27,838 nt of DNA from JAZKDW01 sp040387375 (GTDB lineage: Bacteria; Pseudomonadota; Gammaproteobacteria; Burkholderiales; Burkholderiaceae_D), in the NCBI GenBank assembly GCA_040387375.1, contig JAZKDW010000075.1, positions 1-27,838 on the forward strand, given 5' to 3'. Each line of letters starts with the position of its first letter. Positions within the stretch are counted from its first letter, which is position 1. The notes beneath the pieces are model-generated. The model worked only from the letters and a program-made list of their open reading frames with translations. It was not told the DNA's origin and made no database searches. This document shows positions 1 through 8,251 of this stretch, piece by piece. A program made the position numbers and the translations under genes.

Positions 1-64
1 GGAACATGGCAGCAAAAAAACCTATCGTTGTGTCCGAATTTACTTGACCACCACATTCCCCCTT

Positions 65-149
65 GCAGGGGCCCCGCCGAGGGGCGCGCACAGGCTTGCA
101 AGCCTGTGCCGTTACGCAGGCGTGAGGCAATGCCTCACGAAACCCCTGC
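65..149. repeat. Cluster of nested palindromes (REP-like, cloverleaf-shaped)
   Basis: Four perfectly paired stems lie within 85 bases. The outer stem pairs 65-71 (GCAGGGG) with 143-149. Inside it are a 5-bp hairpin at 71-85 (GCCCC/GGGGC; base 71 is shared with the outer stem), a 22-bp perfect palindrome at 88-109 centred on CTTGCAAG, and an 8-bp hairpin at 121-139 (CGTGAGGC, loop AAT, GCCTCACG). There is no T-run, so it is not an ordinary terminator. It lacks a T-loop and anticodon layout, so it is not a tRNA despite the shape. The likeliest reading is a REP/BIME-type intergenic repeat; that is inference and would need copies elsewhere in the genome. Confidence 0.6.
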
Positions 150-215
150 TACACCTTTCGCAGGAACAACGAAATTTTCGCAATTTCAGAAAAAACATCC
201 CCCCCATAAAAATCC

Positions 216-244
216 TTGCAGTCCTGACCGGGATGGGCAATAAT
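216..244 (+). promoter_or_regulatory. Putative sigma-70 promoter for the small gene pair
   Basis: TTGCAG at 216-221 and AATAAT at 239-244 are separated by 17 bases. The -10 matches the consensus at five of six positions; the -35 is weak (three of six). A Fur-box-like sequence begins four bases downstream of the -10, where bound repressor would block initiation. The implied leader to the first start codon (392) is about 140 bases. Confidence 0.4.
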
Positions 245-247
245 CTA

Positions 248-266
248 AATAAGATTCATTCTCATT
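248..266 (+). promoter_or_regulatory. Putative Fur box
   Basis: AATAAGATTCATTCTCATT is an imperfect palindrome centred on base 257, with 7 of 9 positions symmetric. It differs at two positions from the ideal palindromic form AATGAGAATCATTCTCATT used by Fur-type repressors. Its place immediately downstream of a plausible -10 fits iron-dependent repression of the genes starting at 392. The call rests on sequence similarity alone. Confidence 0.5.
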
Positions 267-391
267 TAAAAGCGGGAATCAATGTTCAGGCTTACCTGAA
301 CGGTCCGTTTCAGTAAATCCAGCCAGCCCTCCGCAGCACAGTCATGCCTCGCGGTAGCCAGCAAAAGTCAACCTTTACCAAGGAGAATTTA

Positions 392-700
392 ATGGCCACC
401 AATACAATGGATTCCGCTTTTCTCGAACCAAACAGTACTCCCCCGCGGCCGGAATTACTGGTGTCGGCAGTGCTGCACCTGATGTCCCAATACACAGCCA
501 ATGTCAATGAAACGGGCGCATGCATCAAACTGGCCTCGGTCATTGAACGCCATTTGAAAGCCCTGGCCGAATTGCCGGAGCTGGCGCCTGTCCTGCGCGC
601 AACATGCCAGCAGTTGTCGGAGCAATGGGCAACGGTCGTGGAACGCACCATGCCCCGGCCGGAAAAATCCGGGCTGTTCACGCGCCTCGTGTCGCGCTGA
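392..700 (+). CDS. Hypothetical protein, 102 aa, possibly iron-regulated
   Basis: I do not recognise the family. The start is the ATG at 392 because AAGGAG lies seven bases upstream; an in-frame ATG at 344 has no ribosome binding site. The protein has no signal peptide or membrane segment. Its N-terminus is Pro/Ser/Asn-rich (residues 1-20), followed by mostly helical amphipathic sequence (about 21-85) and a basic tail ending FTRLVSR. The stop overlaps the start of the next gene (TGATG), so the two are almost certainly translated together. A promoter-like pair and a Fur-box match lie upstream, suggesting expression under iron limitation, which is inference. Codon use is GC-rich, like the neighbouring core genes. 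It is probably cytoplasmic, perhaps a small helical partner of the second protein. Confidence 0.65.
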   Translation: MATNTMDSAFLEPNSTPPRPELLVSAVLHLMSQYTANVNETGACIKLASVIERHLKALAELPELAPVLRATCQQLSEQWATVVERTMPRPEKSGLFTRLVSR

Positions 701-954
701 TGCAGATAAACGTGGCCGCCATAAACGAAGCGCCGCAATCAACGGCGCGAATCCTCGACGTCCAGACCGAATGGGCACTCGCGGTGGCACTGCAAACGAT
801 GAGTGTTTCCGCAATAGAGGGATTGTCGGTTCGGCGCACGCAATTGGTGGTCGATTATTTGCGCCTGGTCGCCAACTCGCACTCCACGCCAGTTGAATTG
901 AGTAACACTTGCAGCAAAGTATCTGACTTATGGCAAAACATCGATCTGCAATAG
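700..954 (+). CDS. Hypothetical protein, 84 aa, translationally coupled
   Basis: The start ATG at 700-702 shares its A with the preceding TGA. There is no clear Shine-Dalgarno of its own, so translation probably depends on re-initiation after the upstream gene. The frame extends further upstream (to 604), but that part lies inside the upstream gene and reads as low-complexity shadow. The protein looks all-helical: residues 16-60 (from VQTEWALAV to VVDYLRLVAN) form amphipathic helices with no signal peptide. Residues 20-70 have a phasin-like feel, a weak impression and not a family assignment. It ends 28 bases before the convergent guaD stop, with no obvious terminator in between. Confidence 0.55.
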   Translation: MQINVAAINEAPQSTARILDVQTEWALAVALQTMSVSAIEGLSVRRTQLVVDYLRLVANSHSTPVELSNTCSKVSDLWQNIDLQ

Positions 955-982
955 ATTCAAGGATTTTCCAGCACCCGGAAGA

Positions 983-2287
983 TCAAACTGCTTGACGCGC
1001 ATGCAGCCGTTGACCGGCCACATAAGTCGCCGCGATGCTGCGGTCATCGCCCAACAACGCAAATGCGAACAGCAACTCTTCAAGGCTGTCGCCATGCGCC
1101 GTGCGGCGTGCAAGCAGTGGTGTTGCCTGCGGATCCAGCACGATGAAATCGGCTTCCGCGCCCGGCACAAAATTGCCGATCACACCTTCAAGCTGCATCG
1201 CACGGGCGCCGCCCAGCGTCGCCAGATAAAACATGCGTAATGCCGGCATATGCGTGCCCCCCATGCGGGCGACCTTGTGCAAGCCATTCATGGTTTGCAG
1301 CATCGAAAACGAGGTGCCGCCGCCGACATCGGTCGCCAGCGACAGTGCAAGCCCTGCGCGGTCGGCAGCAGCAAAATCGAACAGGCCGCTGCCGAGGAAC
1401 AGGTTGGAAGTCGGACAAAGCGCCACCGCCGAACCGGTCTCCCGCATGCGGCGGCGATCGGTGTCATCGAGCCAGATGCAATGCCCGTACACCGCGCGCT
1501 CGCGCATCAATCCGCACTGGTCGTACACATCGATGTAACTGCGCGCCTGCGGGAACAGTTTTTTTACCCAGGCGATTTCGTCGGCGTTTTCGGCCACATG
1601 GGTTTGTATATAGGTGTCCGGATAGGCGGACGCCAGCTCGCCCGCCAGCTGCAACTGGCGCTCGCTCGAGGTCGGCGCAAATCGTGGCGTGATCGCATAC
1701 AGCTGGCGGCCGTTGTTGTGCCACTTCCTGATCAGCAGCTCGGTTTCGCGCGCACTCTGTTCGGCGCTGACGCATAAGAATTCCGGGCAGTTGCGGTCCA
1801 TCATGACGTTGCCTGCAGCCATGCGCATGTTGCGCGCGGCGCTCTCGGCAAAAAATGCCTCGGCCGATTCCGCATGCACCGTGCAATACACCATCGCACT
1901 GGTGGTGCCGCAGCGCAGCAGCTCATCGAGAAAAAAGCGCGCGACTTCACTCGCATGCGCCGGATCGGAAAATTTCCGCTCGGCCGGAAACGTATGATTT
2001 TCCAGCCACGGCAACAGACCTGCGGCCGGCGACGCGATGACGTCGGTTTGCGGAAAATGAATATGGGTATCGATGAAACCGGGGCAGATGATCTTGCCGC
2101 TATAGTCGTGCATCGTGGCGCCGGCGGGCAAGACCGATATCAGTTTTGCATAATCGCCGGCGGCAAGCACAAGACCGTTTTCGACGATCAGCAAACCGTC
2201 CTCATGCCAGCGGCATGCGTGTTCGTCGACCGCCGGATCGCCAATAAAATGCAGGATGCCTGCGCGATAGGCATGCACGCCTGTCAT
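983..2287 (-). CDS. guaD: Guanine deaminase
   Basis: GuaD hydrolyses guanine to xanthine and ammonia in the cytoplasm, feeding xanthine dehydrogenase. The 434-residue length is normal for the amidohydrolase-superfamily enzyme. The metal-binding HxH lies in PGFIDTHIHFPQ (His75, His77). Further family signatures are GTTSAMVYCTVH (about 127-138), QTHVAEN with His230 and Glu233, GHCIWLDD with His269, and the late metal Asp320 in ATDVGGGTSFSM. All expected metal and catalytic residues are present. The start ATG overlaps the xdhB stop by four bases (ATGA), making guaD the last gene of the xdhA-xdhB-guaD transcription unit. Other amidohydrolases such as atrazine chlorohydrolase relatives share the fold, but the DTHIHFPQTD block and xdh context make GuaD strongly preferred. 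Confidence 0.93.
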   Translation of the reverse strand: MTGVHAYRAGILHFIGDPAVDEHACRWHEDGLLIVENGLVLAAGDYAKLISVLPAGATMHDYSGKIICPGFIDTHIHFPQTDVIASPAAGLLPWLENHTFPAERKFSDPAHASEVARFFLDELLRCGTTSAMVYCTVHAESAEAFFAESAARNMRMAAGNVMMDRNCPEFLCVSAEQSARETELLIRKWHNNGRQLYAITPRFAPTSSERQLQLAGELASAYPDTYIQTHVAENADEIAWVKKLFPQARSYIDVYDQCGLMRERAVYGHCIWLDDTDRRRMRETGSAVALCPTSNLFLGSGLFDFAAADRAGLALSLATDVGGGTSFSMLQTMNGLHKVARMGGTHMPALRMFYLATLGGARAMQLEGVIGNFVPGAEADFIVLDPQATPLLARRTAHGDSLEELLFAFALLGDDRSIAATYVAGQRLHARQAV

Positions 2288-4647
2288 GCGCCGGCCGGTT
2301 CCCGTGCGGCGGCCAGGACTGCCTCCACCGCGTGCAGGATTTCCTCACTGGTGGCCGGCGCATTCAGCGGCGGATTGATCCGGTGGCCGCCAACGCTGGC
2401 GACCGCATCGCGGATGGCAAAAAATACCGAGAACGGCAACAGCAGCGGCGGTTCACCCACCGCTTTCGAACGATGGATGCTGTCGGTGGCATTGCGGTTG
2501 CTGAACAGCCGTACACGAAAGTCCTCGGGACAATCCGACACCGCCGGTATCTTGTAAGTCGATGGCGCATGCGTCATCAGTCTCCCTTTTTCATTCCAGC
2601 GCAGCTGTTCGGTCGTCAGCCAGCCCATGCCCTGGATGAAGCCGCCCTCGACCTGGCCGATATCGATCGCCGGGTTCAGCGATTGCCCCGCATCCTGCAG
2701 CGCGTCGGCGCGCAGCAGTTTCCATTCGCCGGTCAGGGTATCGACGATCACTTCCGACACCGCTGCGCCATACGCGAAATAGGAAAACGGATGGCCGGTC
2801 ATGCTGGCGCCATCCCAGTGCAGGTCGGGCGTCGCATAAAAACCGTCCGACCATAATTGCACCCGTGCCAGATACGCTTTTGCGACGACTTCGGCAAATG
2901 GTATCGAGCGGCCATTCACGTGCACCAGATTATTCGAGAAAGCCACCTCTTCCGCGCTGCCCCCGAACTGCCGGGCCGCATGCGCCGCCAGCCGCTGCCT
3001 GATCTGGCTGGCGGCATCCTGCGCCGCCTTGCCGTTCAAATCGGCGCCGGTCGATGCCGCGGTGGCCGATGTGTTGGCGACCTTGCTGGTATCGGCGGCC
3101 GTGGCACGCACGTGCCCAAGCGTGATGCCCAGTTCGTGCGCGACCACCTGCATCACCTTGGTATTGACGCCCTGCCCCATTTCCGTGCCGCCGTGACTGA
3201 CCAGCACCGAACCGTCGACATATACATGCACCAGCGCGCCGGCCTGGTTGAGGTGGCTGACATTAAAGGCGATGCCGAATTTCAGCGGTGTGATCGCCAT
3301 GCCTTTCTTCAGGACCGGGCTGGCCGCATTGAAGGCAAGGATCGCGGCGCGCCGCTCGGCATAAGCGCTGCTCTCTTCCAGCTCCGCCGTCAATTCGTGG
3401 AGCACGTTGTCTTCCACCTTCTGGCCGTAGGGCGTGATGTTGCGGCCCTCCTTTTCATCGCGGCCGTAGAAGTTCAGCTTGCGCACCTCCAGCGCGTCCT
3501 TGCCCAGGTTGAGCGCGATGTCATCGAGCATGTACTCGGTCACGATCGCGCCCTGTGGTCCGCCAAAACCGCGAAATGCGGTGTTCGACTGGGTATTGGT
3601 CTTGCCGCACATCGCGCTGATGGCGACGTCCGGCAAATAATACGCATTGTCGACATGACAGATTGCGCGCGTTGCCACCGGACCGGAAAGGTCGGCCGAA
3701 AATCCTGCCCGCAACACCATCTCGACCCTGGCCGCCAGCACCCGGCCCTCATCGTCGTAGCCGGCGGCATAGACGTACTCAAAACAATGCCGCTTGCCGC
3801 TGACGAGCATGTCGTCGTCCCGGTCGGCGCGCAGTTTTACCGGCCGCCTCAATGCCGCCGCGCCGATCGCCGCAATCGCCGCCCAGATTGCCGACTGCGA
3901 TTCCTTGCCGCCGAAACCGCCACCCATGCGGCGGCATTCGACTGTCACATGATGTGAATGCAGGCCAAGCGCATGCGCAACCACATGCTGCATCTCGGAC
4001 GGATGCTGGGTCGAGCACAGCACCAGCATGCCCCGGTCTTCCTTCGGGATCGCGTAGGAAATCTGTCCTTCCAGATAAAACTGTTCCTGCCCGCCGACAC
4101 TCAGGGTCCCGGTCAGCGAATGCGGCGCGCGTGCAAATGCCTGCTCGAAGTTACCGCGATTCAGGTGCATCGGTGGCAATACGAACGACTGTGCATCACG
4201 GGCCGCATGCGGCGTCAGGATGGCCGGTAACTCGTCATACTCGATGTGCGCCAGCCGCGCCGCACGCCGCGCATGATCGTGGCTGTCGGCGATGACAACA
4301 AAAACCGGTTGCCCGATGTACTGCACCAGGCCATCGGCCAGAATAGGATCGTCGTGCAGGATGGGTCCACAGTCGTTGGTGCCGGGAATATCGCCGGCGC
4401 ACAATACCGCTACCACGCCGGCGGCAGCCCGCACCGCGTCAAGATTGACTGACCGGATGTTTGCATGCGCCATCTGCGACAGGCCGAGCGCCGCATGCAG
4501 TGTGCCCTGCAACTCCGGAATATCGTCGGTGTAGGCCGCTTCGCCCAGCACATGCAGGGCTGCCGATTCATGCGGATGGGGCTTGCCGACTTCGGCCCAG
4601 GCCGGGGCATCCGTCCGCATCGGAGAAATTTCTGACTTGTCATTCAT
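2284..4647 (-). CDS. xdhB: Xanthine dehydrogenase, molybdopterin-binding large subunit
   Basis: This is the molybdenum-cofactor subunit that oxidises hypoxanthine to xanthine and xanthine to urate, working with XdhA in the cytoplasm. Motifs in order are VGGQEQFYLEGQ (about 185-196), RMGGGFGGKE (241-250), AFRGFGGPQGA (359-368), GGTEMGQGVNTK (487-498) and GEPPLLLP near residue 740. The Glu of GGKE and the Arg of AFRGFGG correspond to the two purine-binding residues that distinguish xanthine dehydrogenase from aldehyde oxidase, and the Glu of GEPP is the catalytic base (family knowledge). I take the ATG at 4647, which overlaps the xdhA stop as TGATG; a GTG one codon upstream (4650) is also possible. 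No xdhC follows; guaD overlaps the 3' end instead. Confidence 0.95.
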   Translation of the reverse strand: MNDKSEISPMRTDAPAWAEVGKPHPHESAALHVLGEAAYTDDIPELQGTLHAALGLSQMAHANIRSVNLDAVRAAAGVVAVLCAGDIPGTNDCGPILHDDPILADGLVQYIGQPVFVVIADSHDHARRAARLAHIEYDELPAILTPHAARDAQSFVLPPMHLNRGNFEQAFARAPHSLTGTLSVGGQEQFYLEGQISYAIPKEDRGMLVLCSTQHPSEMQHVVAHALGLHSHHVTVECRRMGGGFGGKESQSAIWAAIAAIGAAALRRPVKLRADRDDDMLVSGKRHCFEYVYAAGYDDEGRVLAARVEMVLRAGFSADLSGPVATRAICHVDNAYYLPDVAISAMCGKTNTQSNTAFRGFGGPQGAIVTEYMLDDIALNLGKDALEVRKLNFYGRDEKEGRNITPYGQKVEDNVLHELTAELEESSAYAERRAAILAFNAASPVLKKGMAITPLKFGIAFNVSHLNQAGALVHVYVDGSVLVSHGGTEMGQGVNTKVMQVVAHELGITLGHVRATAADTSKVANTSATAASTGADLNGKAAQDAASQIRQRLAAHAARQFGGSAEEVAFSNNLVHVNGRSIPFAEVVAKAYLARVQLWSDGFYATPDLHWDGASMTGHPFSYFAYGAAVSEVIVDTLTGEWKLLRADALQDAGQSLNPAIDIGQVEGGFIQGMGWLTTEQLRWNEKGRLMTHAPSTYKIPAVSDCPEDFRVRLFSNRNATDSIHRSKAVGEPPLLLPFSVFFAIRDAVASVGGHRINPPLNAPATSEEILHAVEAVLAAAREPAGA

Positions 4648-6131
4648 CACGAAGTCCCTGCATTGGCGCGGTCAAACACATTGACCGCGGTTTGTGGCAG
4701 CGGCGCTTCGAGACGCGTCTCCAGCCAGAAGCGGCGCAACAGGTTGCGCGCGACTGTCATCCGGTAAGAAGCCGAGGCGCGCATATCCGACAGCGGTGTG
4801 TAATCCTGTTCCAGCATTGCCATCGCCGTTTGCAGCGTAGATTCATTCCATGGCTGGCCCTGCATCGCCGCTTCGGTGCGCGCCGCGCGTTTTGGCGTCG
4901 CCGCCATGCCGCCGAACGCGACCCGGACCTGCGTGATCCGGTCGCCATCGAGCGTGATGGCAAACGCCGCGCACACCGCCGAGATATCCTGATCGAATCG
5001 TTTGGCAAGCTTGTAGGTGCGGAAGCGCTGCTCCGGCGATCCCTGCGGCACCCGCACCGCTTCGACGAACTCGCCCGGGCGCAAATCCTTTTTCTGATAA
5101 CCCAGGTAAAAATCTTCCAGTGCCAGCACCCGTTGCCCGGCCGCGCCGTTCAGCACCACCTGCGCGCCCAGCACAATCAGCCATGGCATCGAATCGCCGA
5201 TCGGCGAACCATTGGCAACATTGCCGCCGAGCGTGCCGGCATTGCGGATCGGCAGCGAGGCAAAACGTTGGCGCATTTCCGACAGTTCAAGCGGATAAGA
5301 GCGGCACAGCGCCGCATATGCATCGTCGAGCGATACGCCGGCGCCGATTTCCAGATGGGTGCCGGCGTCAACAATCTTTTTCAACTCCGCTACCTGACCC
5401 AGGTAAATGATGTCGCCCAGCTCGCGGAATTGTTTGGTGACCCAGAGGCCGACATCGGTGGAACCGGCAAGCAGGCAGGCATCCGGATGTGCGCTGCGCA
5501 ATGCGATCAACTGCGCCAGCGATCGCGGCGCATGGAAATGCCGGCCGTGCGCACTGTAATGCAGCATGTCGTCGCGTTCGATCGAGCGCAGGGTTTGTGT
5601 GATGGCGGCGCGATCCAGGACCACCGGCGGCAACATGCCCATGCGCGCGGCCGCATCGATGATGGGCCGATAACCGGTGCAGCGGCACAGGTTGCCTGAC
5701 AACGTGTCGTCGATCTGCAGCCGCGTCGGACTGCCTGTCTTGCCTTCCTGCGCCAGGTACAGCGACCACAGCGACATCACAAAACCGGGCGTGCAGAAAC
5801 CGCACTGCGAGCCATGGCATTCGACCATTGCCTGCTGTACCGGGTGCAGCGCGCCGTCGGGCTGCCGCAAATCTTCCACCGTAAACAAGGCCTTGCCATC
5901 CAGCGTTGGCAGCAACTGGATGCATGAATTGACGGTTTTCAAATTGACTTGTCCATCCTGCAACTCACCGAGAACCACCGTGCAGGCGCCGCAATCGCCT
6001 TCGGCACAACCCTCCTTGGTGCCGGTGCAATGCAGGTCTTCGCGCAAATGCTGCAATACCGTGCGCGTCGGCGCGGCTTGATCGACGGCGTGGATGGCGC
6101 CGCGATAATAAAATCGGATCGGTTCTGACAT
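4647..6131 (-). CDS. xdhA: Xanthine dehydrogenase, iron-sulfur/FAD small subunit
   Basis: This subunit carries electrons from the molybdenum centre in XdhB through two [2Fe-2S] clusters to FAD and NAD+. Residues 1-85 are a plant-type ferredoxin domain with GTKEGCAEGDCGAC (Cys42, 47, 50) and Cys70. The second cluster uses CGFC (Cys110, 113) and CRC (Cys149, 151) in GNLCRCTGYRPI. From about 180 onward is the FAD-binding domain with LLAGSTDVGLWV, then a flavoprotein C-terminal domain. The length (494 aa) fits the bacterial split enzyme. I prefer the ATG at 6131 because the protein then begins MSEPIRFYYRG, typical of XdhA. ATGs at 6137 and 6167 are also in frame; a GGATGG nine bases before 6137 could serve either nearby start. 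It is first gene of the unit, divergent from uraH. Confidence 0.94.
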   Translation of the reverse strand: MSEPIRFYYRGAIHAVDQAAPTRTVLQHLREDLHCTGTKEGCAEGDCGACTVVLGELQDGQVNLKTVNSCIQLLPTLDGKALFTVEDLRQPDGALHPVQQAMVECHGSQCGFCTPGFVMSLWSLYLAQEGKTGSPTRLQIDDTLSGNLCRCTGYRPIIDAAARMGMLPPVVLDRAAITQTLRSIERDDMLHYSAHGRHFHAPRSLAQLIALRSAHPDACLLAGSTDVGLWVTKQFRELGDIIYLGQVAELKKIVDAGTHLEIGAGVSLDDAYAALCRSYPLELSEMRQRFASLPIRNAGTLGGNVANGSPIGDSMPWLIVLGAQVVLNGAAGQRVLALEDFYLGYQKKDLRPGEFVEAVRVPQGSPEQRFRTYKLAKRFDQDISAVCAAFAITLDGDRITQVRVAFGGMAATPKRAARTEAAMQGQPWNESTLQTAMAMLEQDYTPLSDMRASASYRMTVARNLLRRFWLETRLEAPLPQTAVNVFDRANAGTS

Positions 6132-6273
6132 GAGCATCAATTTACCATCCACACGGCATGAAGTCATATCGGCAAATGAATGTCGGGTATGCGCCGATTG
6201 ATATTTCCAAAGCCCTGAGGCTTTCGCAACTGCGCCAGTAATGATAAATTCCGGGAGTCAAAAGGGAGCCACA
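6132..6273. promoter_or_regulatory. Divergent control region between xdhA and uraH
   Basis: These 142 bases must hold promoters for both the xdhAB-guaD unit and uraH. A perfect inverted repeat, AAAGCC-CTGA-GGCTTT (6209-6224), sits 50 bases before the uraH start and is a candidate operator or small hairpin. An AT-rich stretch (taatgataaatt, 6239-6250) could contain a -10 for uraH, but no convincing -35 is seen. A strong ribosome binding site, AAGGGAG, precedes uraH. Purine-catabolic genes are often controlled by a dedicated repressor; none is encoded in this window. Confidence 0.35.
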
Positions 6274-6627
6274 ATGGGACAACTCAGCACACACGTGCTT
6301 GATATCACGCAGGGAAAACCCGGTGCCGGCGTCGGCGTCGAACTTTACATCGTCGATGCGGCCGGAAAAAGATTGCTCAAGCGGACGGTCACCAACCGCG
6401 ATGGCCGCTGCGACGCGCCGCTGCTGAAAGGCGACGACATGTGCGCCGGCCAGTATGAACTGGTCTTCGATGCCGGCGATTATTTTGCCGCGCAAGGGGT
6501 GGTGGTGCCCAGCCCGCGTTTCATCGATCGTGTCACCATCACATTCGGCATCGCCGACGCGGCACAGAATTACCATGTGCCGCTGGTGGTGTCTCCATGG
6601 GCGTATTCAACCTATCGGGGCAGCTGA
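6274..6627 (+). CDS. uraH: 5-hydroxyisourate hydrolase (transthyretin-like)
   Basis: UraH hydrolyses 5-hydroxyisourate, the product of urate oxidation, to OHCU. The ATG at 6274 is chosen over the in-frame ATG at 6241 because AAGGGAG lies just upstream and the protein then begins MGQLSTHVLD, the family N-terminus. The active-site set is visible: His in LSTHVLD, Arg in NRDGRCD, His in NYHVPLVV, and the diagnostic C-terminal YRGS. At 117 aa it has the normal length. No signal peptide is present, so this is the cytoplasmic form. A 6-bp hairpin (GCAGCT/AGCTGC, 6620-6638) overlaps the stop codon but lacks a T-run, so read-through into the ABC genes 106 bases downstream is possible. It links the xdh cluster to urate breakdown; urate oxidase itself is not here. 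Confidence 0.93.
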   Translation: MGQLSTHVLDITQGKPGAGVGVELYIVDAAGKRLLKRTVTNRDGRCDAPLLKGDDMCAGQYELVFDAGDYFAAQGVVVPSPRFIDRVTITFGIADAAQNYHVPLVVSPWAYSTYRGS

Positions 6628-6733
6628 TCGCAAGCTGCGCTACCCTCTATATCCGCTTGCGACTATGCCGTATACGAATTGTTTTATATGTAAAAAAGTG
6701 CATTTCCTGTAACGTCGGGACGAACCAGGAAAG

Positions 6734-8251
6734 ATGAAAGACATGGAACCACGTCTCATACTCCGCAACATCACCAAGAAATATCCTGCCGTGGTCGCCA
6801 ACGACGGCGTCAACCTGACTGTGCAGCCGGGAGAAATCCATGCCGTGCTGGGCGAAAATGGCGCCGGCAAGTCGACGCTGATGAAGATCATCTATGGCGC
6901 GGTCAGGCCCGACGCCGGCGAGGTGGTCTGGAACGGACGAGCGGTGCAGACAGCCAGCCCTGCCGCCGCCCGCCAGCTGGGCATCGCGATGGTGTTCCAG
7001 CATTTTTCGCTGTTCGACACGCTGACGGTCACGGAAAACATCGCTCTCGGCCTGCCCGGCAATCCACACCTCGATCAGCTGGCGCAACAAATTACAAAAA
7101 CCGCCACCCTGTACGGCCTCGAGCTGGAACCGCAGCGCCATGTCCATACACTCTCGGTCGGTGAACGCCAGCGTGTCGAAATCGTGCGCGCCCTGCTGAC
7201 CAACCCGCAACTGCTGATTCTCGATGAACCGACCTCGGTGCTGACGCCGCAAGCGGTCGGCAGATTGTTCGAGACCCTGCGCAAGCTCGCCGCCGAAGGC
7301 TGCAGCATCCTGTACATCAGCCACAAGCTGGATGAAATCCGCGCCTTGTGCCATACCTGCACCGTGATGCGGGCGGGGAAAGTCACCGGCGTCTGCGATC
7401 CGCGCCAGGAAACCGCTGCCAGCCTGTCGCGCATGATGATCGGCGGCGACCTGCCGATGCTGAAAACCGCCGGCGGCAGCGCCGGCAAGGTGGTGCTGGC
7501 CGCCAATCATCTGTCGTTACCGAAAAACCATCCGTTTGCGACAGAGCTGCACGACATTTCATTTGAATTGCATGCCGGCGAAATTCTCGGGGTAGCGGGA
7601 ATTTCAGGCAACGGCCAGCAGGAATTGCTGGCCGCCCTCTCCGGCGAAGACCCGCGCGCCACCGGCGATGGTGTGTTGCTCGATGGTGTGGCGATCGGCC
7701 ATCTGGATGCCGCGCAGCGGCGCAGGCAAGGTTTGGCCCTGGTACCCGAAGAACGCCTCGGGCGTGGTGCGGTGCCGGAAATGAGCCTGGCCAGCAATGT
7801 GCTGCTGTCGCATCAGAACCAGGAAACCATCACCTTCGGACTGATCCGATCGTCGGCGATCAAGTCAATCGCCGACGCCATCATCAAGCGTTTTAATGTC
7901 AAGGCCGGCGGACCCGATGCACCGGCCCGCAGCCTGTCCGGCGGCAACCTGCAAAAATTCATCGTCGGCCGCGAAATCATGTCGGCGCCGCGCGTGCTGC
8001 TGGTGGCCCAGCCGACCTGGGGTGTGGATGTCGGCGCTGCCGCGCAGATTCGTGCGGAACTGATGGCGATGCGTGATGCGGGTTGTGCGGTGCTGGTGAT
8101 TTCCGAGGAGCTGGATGAACTGTTCGAGATTACCGACCGCCTGATGGTGATCGCGAAAGGCCGCATGCTGCAGGCGGTACCGACCGCACAGGCAACGATC
8201 GAGCAGATCGGCTTGTGGATGAGCGGCATGACGGAAGCCGCCCATGCTTAG
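6734..8251 (+). CDS. Nucleoside/purine ABC importer, duplicated ATPase
   Basis: This is a double ATP-binding protein of the sugar/nucleoside (CUT2/BMP-linked) type that energises uptake from the inner face of the membrane. Domain 1 has Walker A GENGAGKST (40-48), signature LSVGERQ (140-146), Walker B LLILDEP (160-166) and switch His in ISHKLDE. Domain 2 has the degenerate Walker A GISGNGQQE (289-297), signature LSGGNLQK (401-408) and AQPTWGVD (425-432), as usual for this family, where one site is weakened. The start is either 6734 or the ATG at 6743; AGGA at 6727-6730 is close to the first and 12 bases from the second. The 3' end overlaps the permease start by eight bases. Its place beside xdhAB-guaD and uraH points to purine nucleosides or bases as substrate (inference). 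Confidence 0.92.
   Translation: MKDMEPRLILRNITKKYPAVVANDGVNLTVQPGEIHAVLGENGAGKSTLMKIIYGAVRPDAGEVVWNGRAVQTASPAAARQLGIAMVFQHFSLFDTLTVTENIALGLPGNPHLDQLAQQITKTATLYGLELEPQRHVHTLSVGERQRVEIVRALLTNPQLLILDEPTSVLTPQAVGRLFETLRKLAAEGCSILYISHKLDEIRALCHTCTVMRAGKVTGVCDPRQETAASLSRMMIGGDLPMLKTAGGSAGKVVLAANHLSLPKNHPFATELHDISFELHAGEILGVAGISGNGQQELLAALSGEDPRATGDGVLLDGVAIGHLDAAQRRRQGLALVPEERLGRGAVPEMSLASNVLLSHQNQETITFGLIRSSAIKSIADAIIKRFNVKAGGPDAPARSLSGGNLQKFIVGREIMSAPRVLLVAQPTWGVDVGAAAQIRAELMAMRDAGCAVLVISEELDELFEITDRLMVIAKGRMLQAVPTAQATIEQIGLWMSGMTEAAHA

Noticed and set aside
3..47. Tail of an upstream gene (frame ending KKPIVVSEFT)
   Set aside because: The window starts inside the frame and only about 14 codons are visible; could equally be chance, so not listed as a gene.
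65..149. tRNA gene of about 85 bases
   Set aside because: The stems mimic a cloverleaf, but there is no T-loop (TTC), no D-loop GG and no anticodon loop of seven; the central arm is a perfect palindrome.
2857..3957. Long plus-strand frame of 366 codons opposite xdhB
   Set aside because: Antisense shadow in GC-rich DNA: Arg/His-rich, no ribosome site, and the opposite strand encodes an unmistakable XdhB.
4461..5699. Long plus-strand frame of 412 codons opposite xdhA and xdhB
   Set aside because: Spans the junction of two real genes on the other strand, has no domain pattern or start signals.
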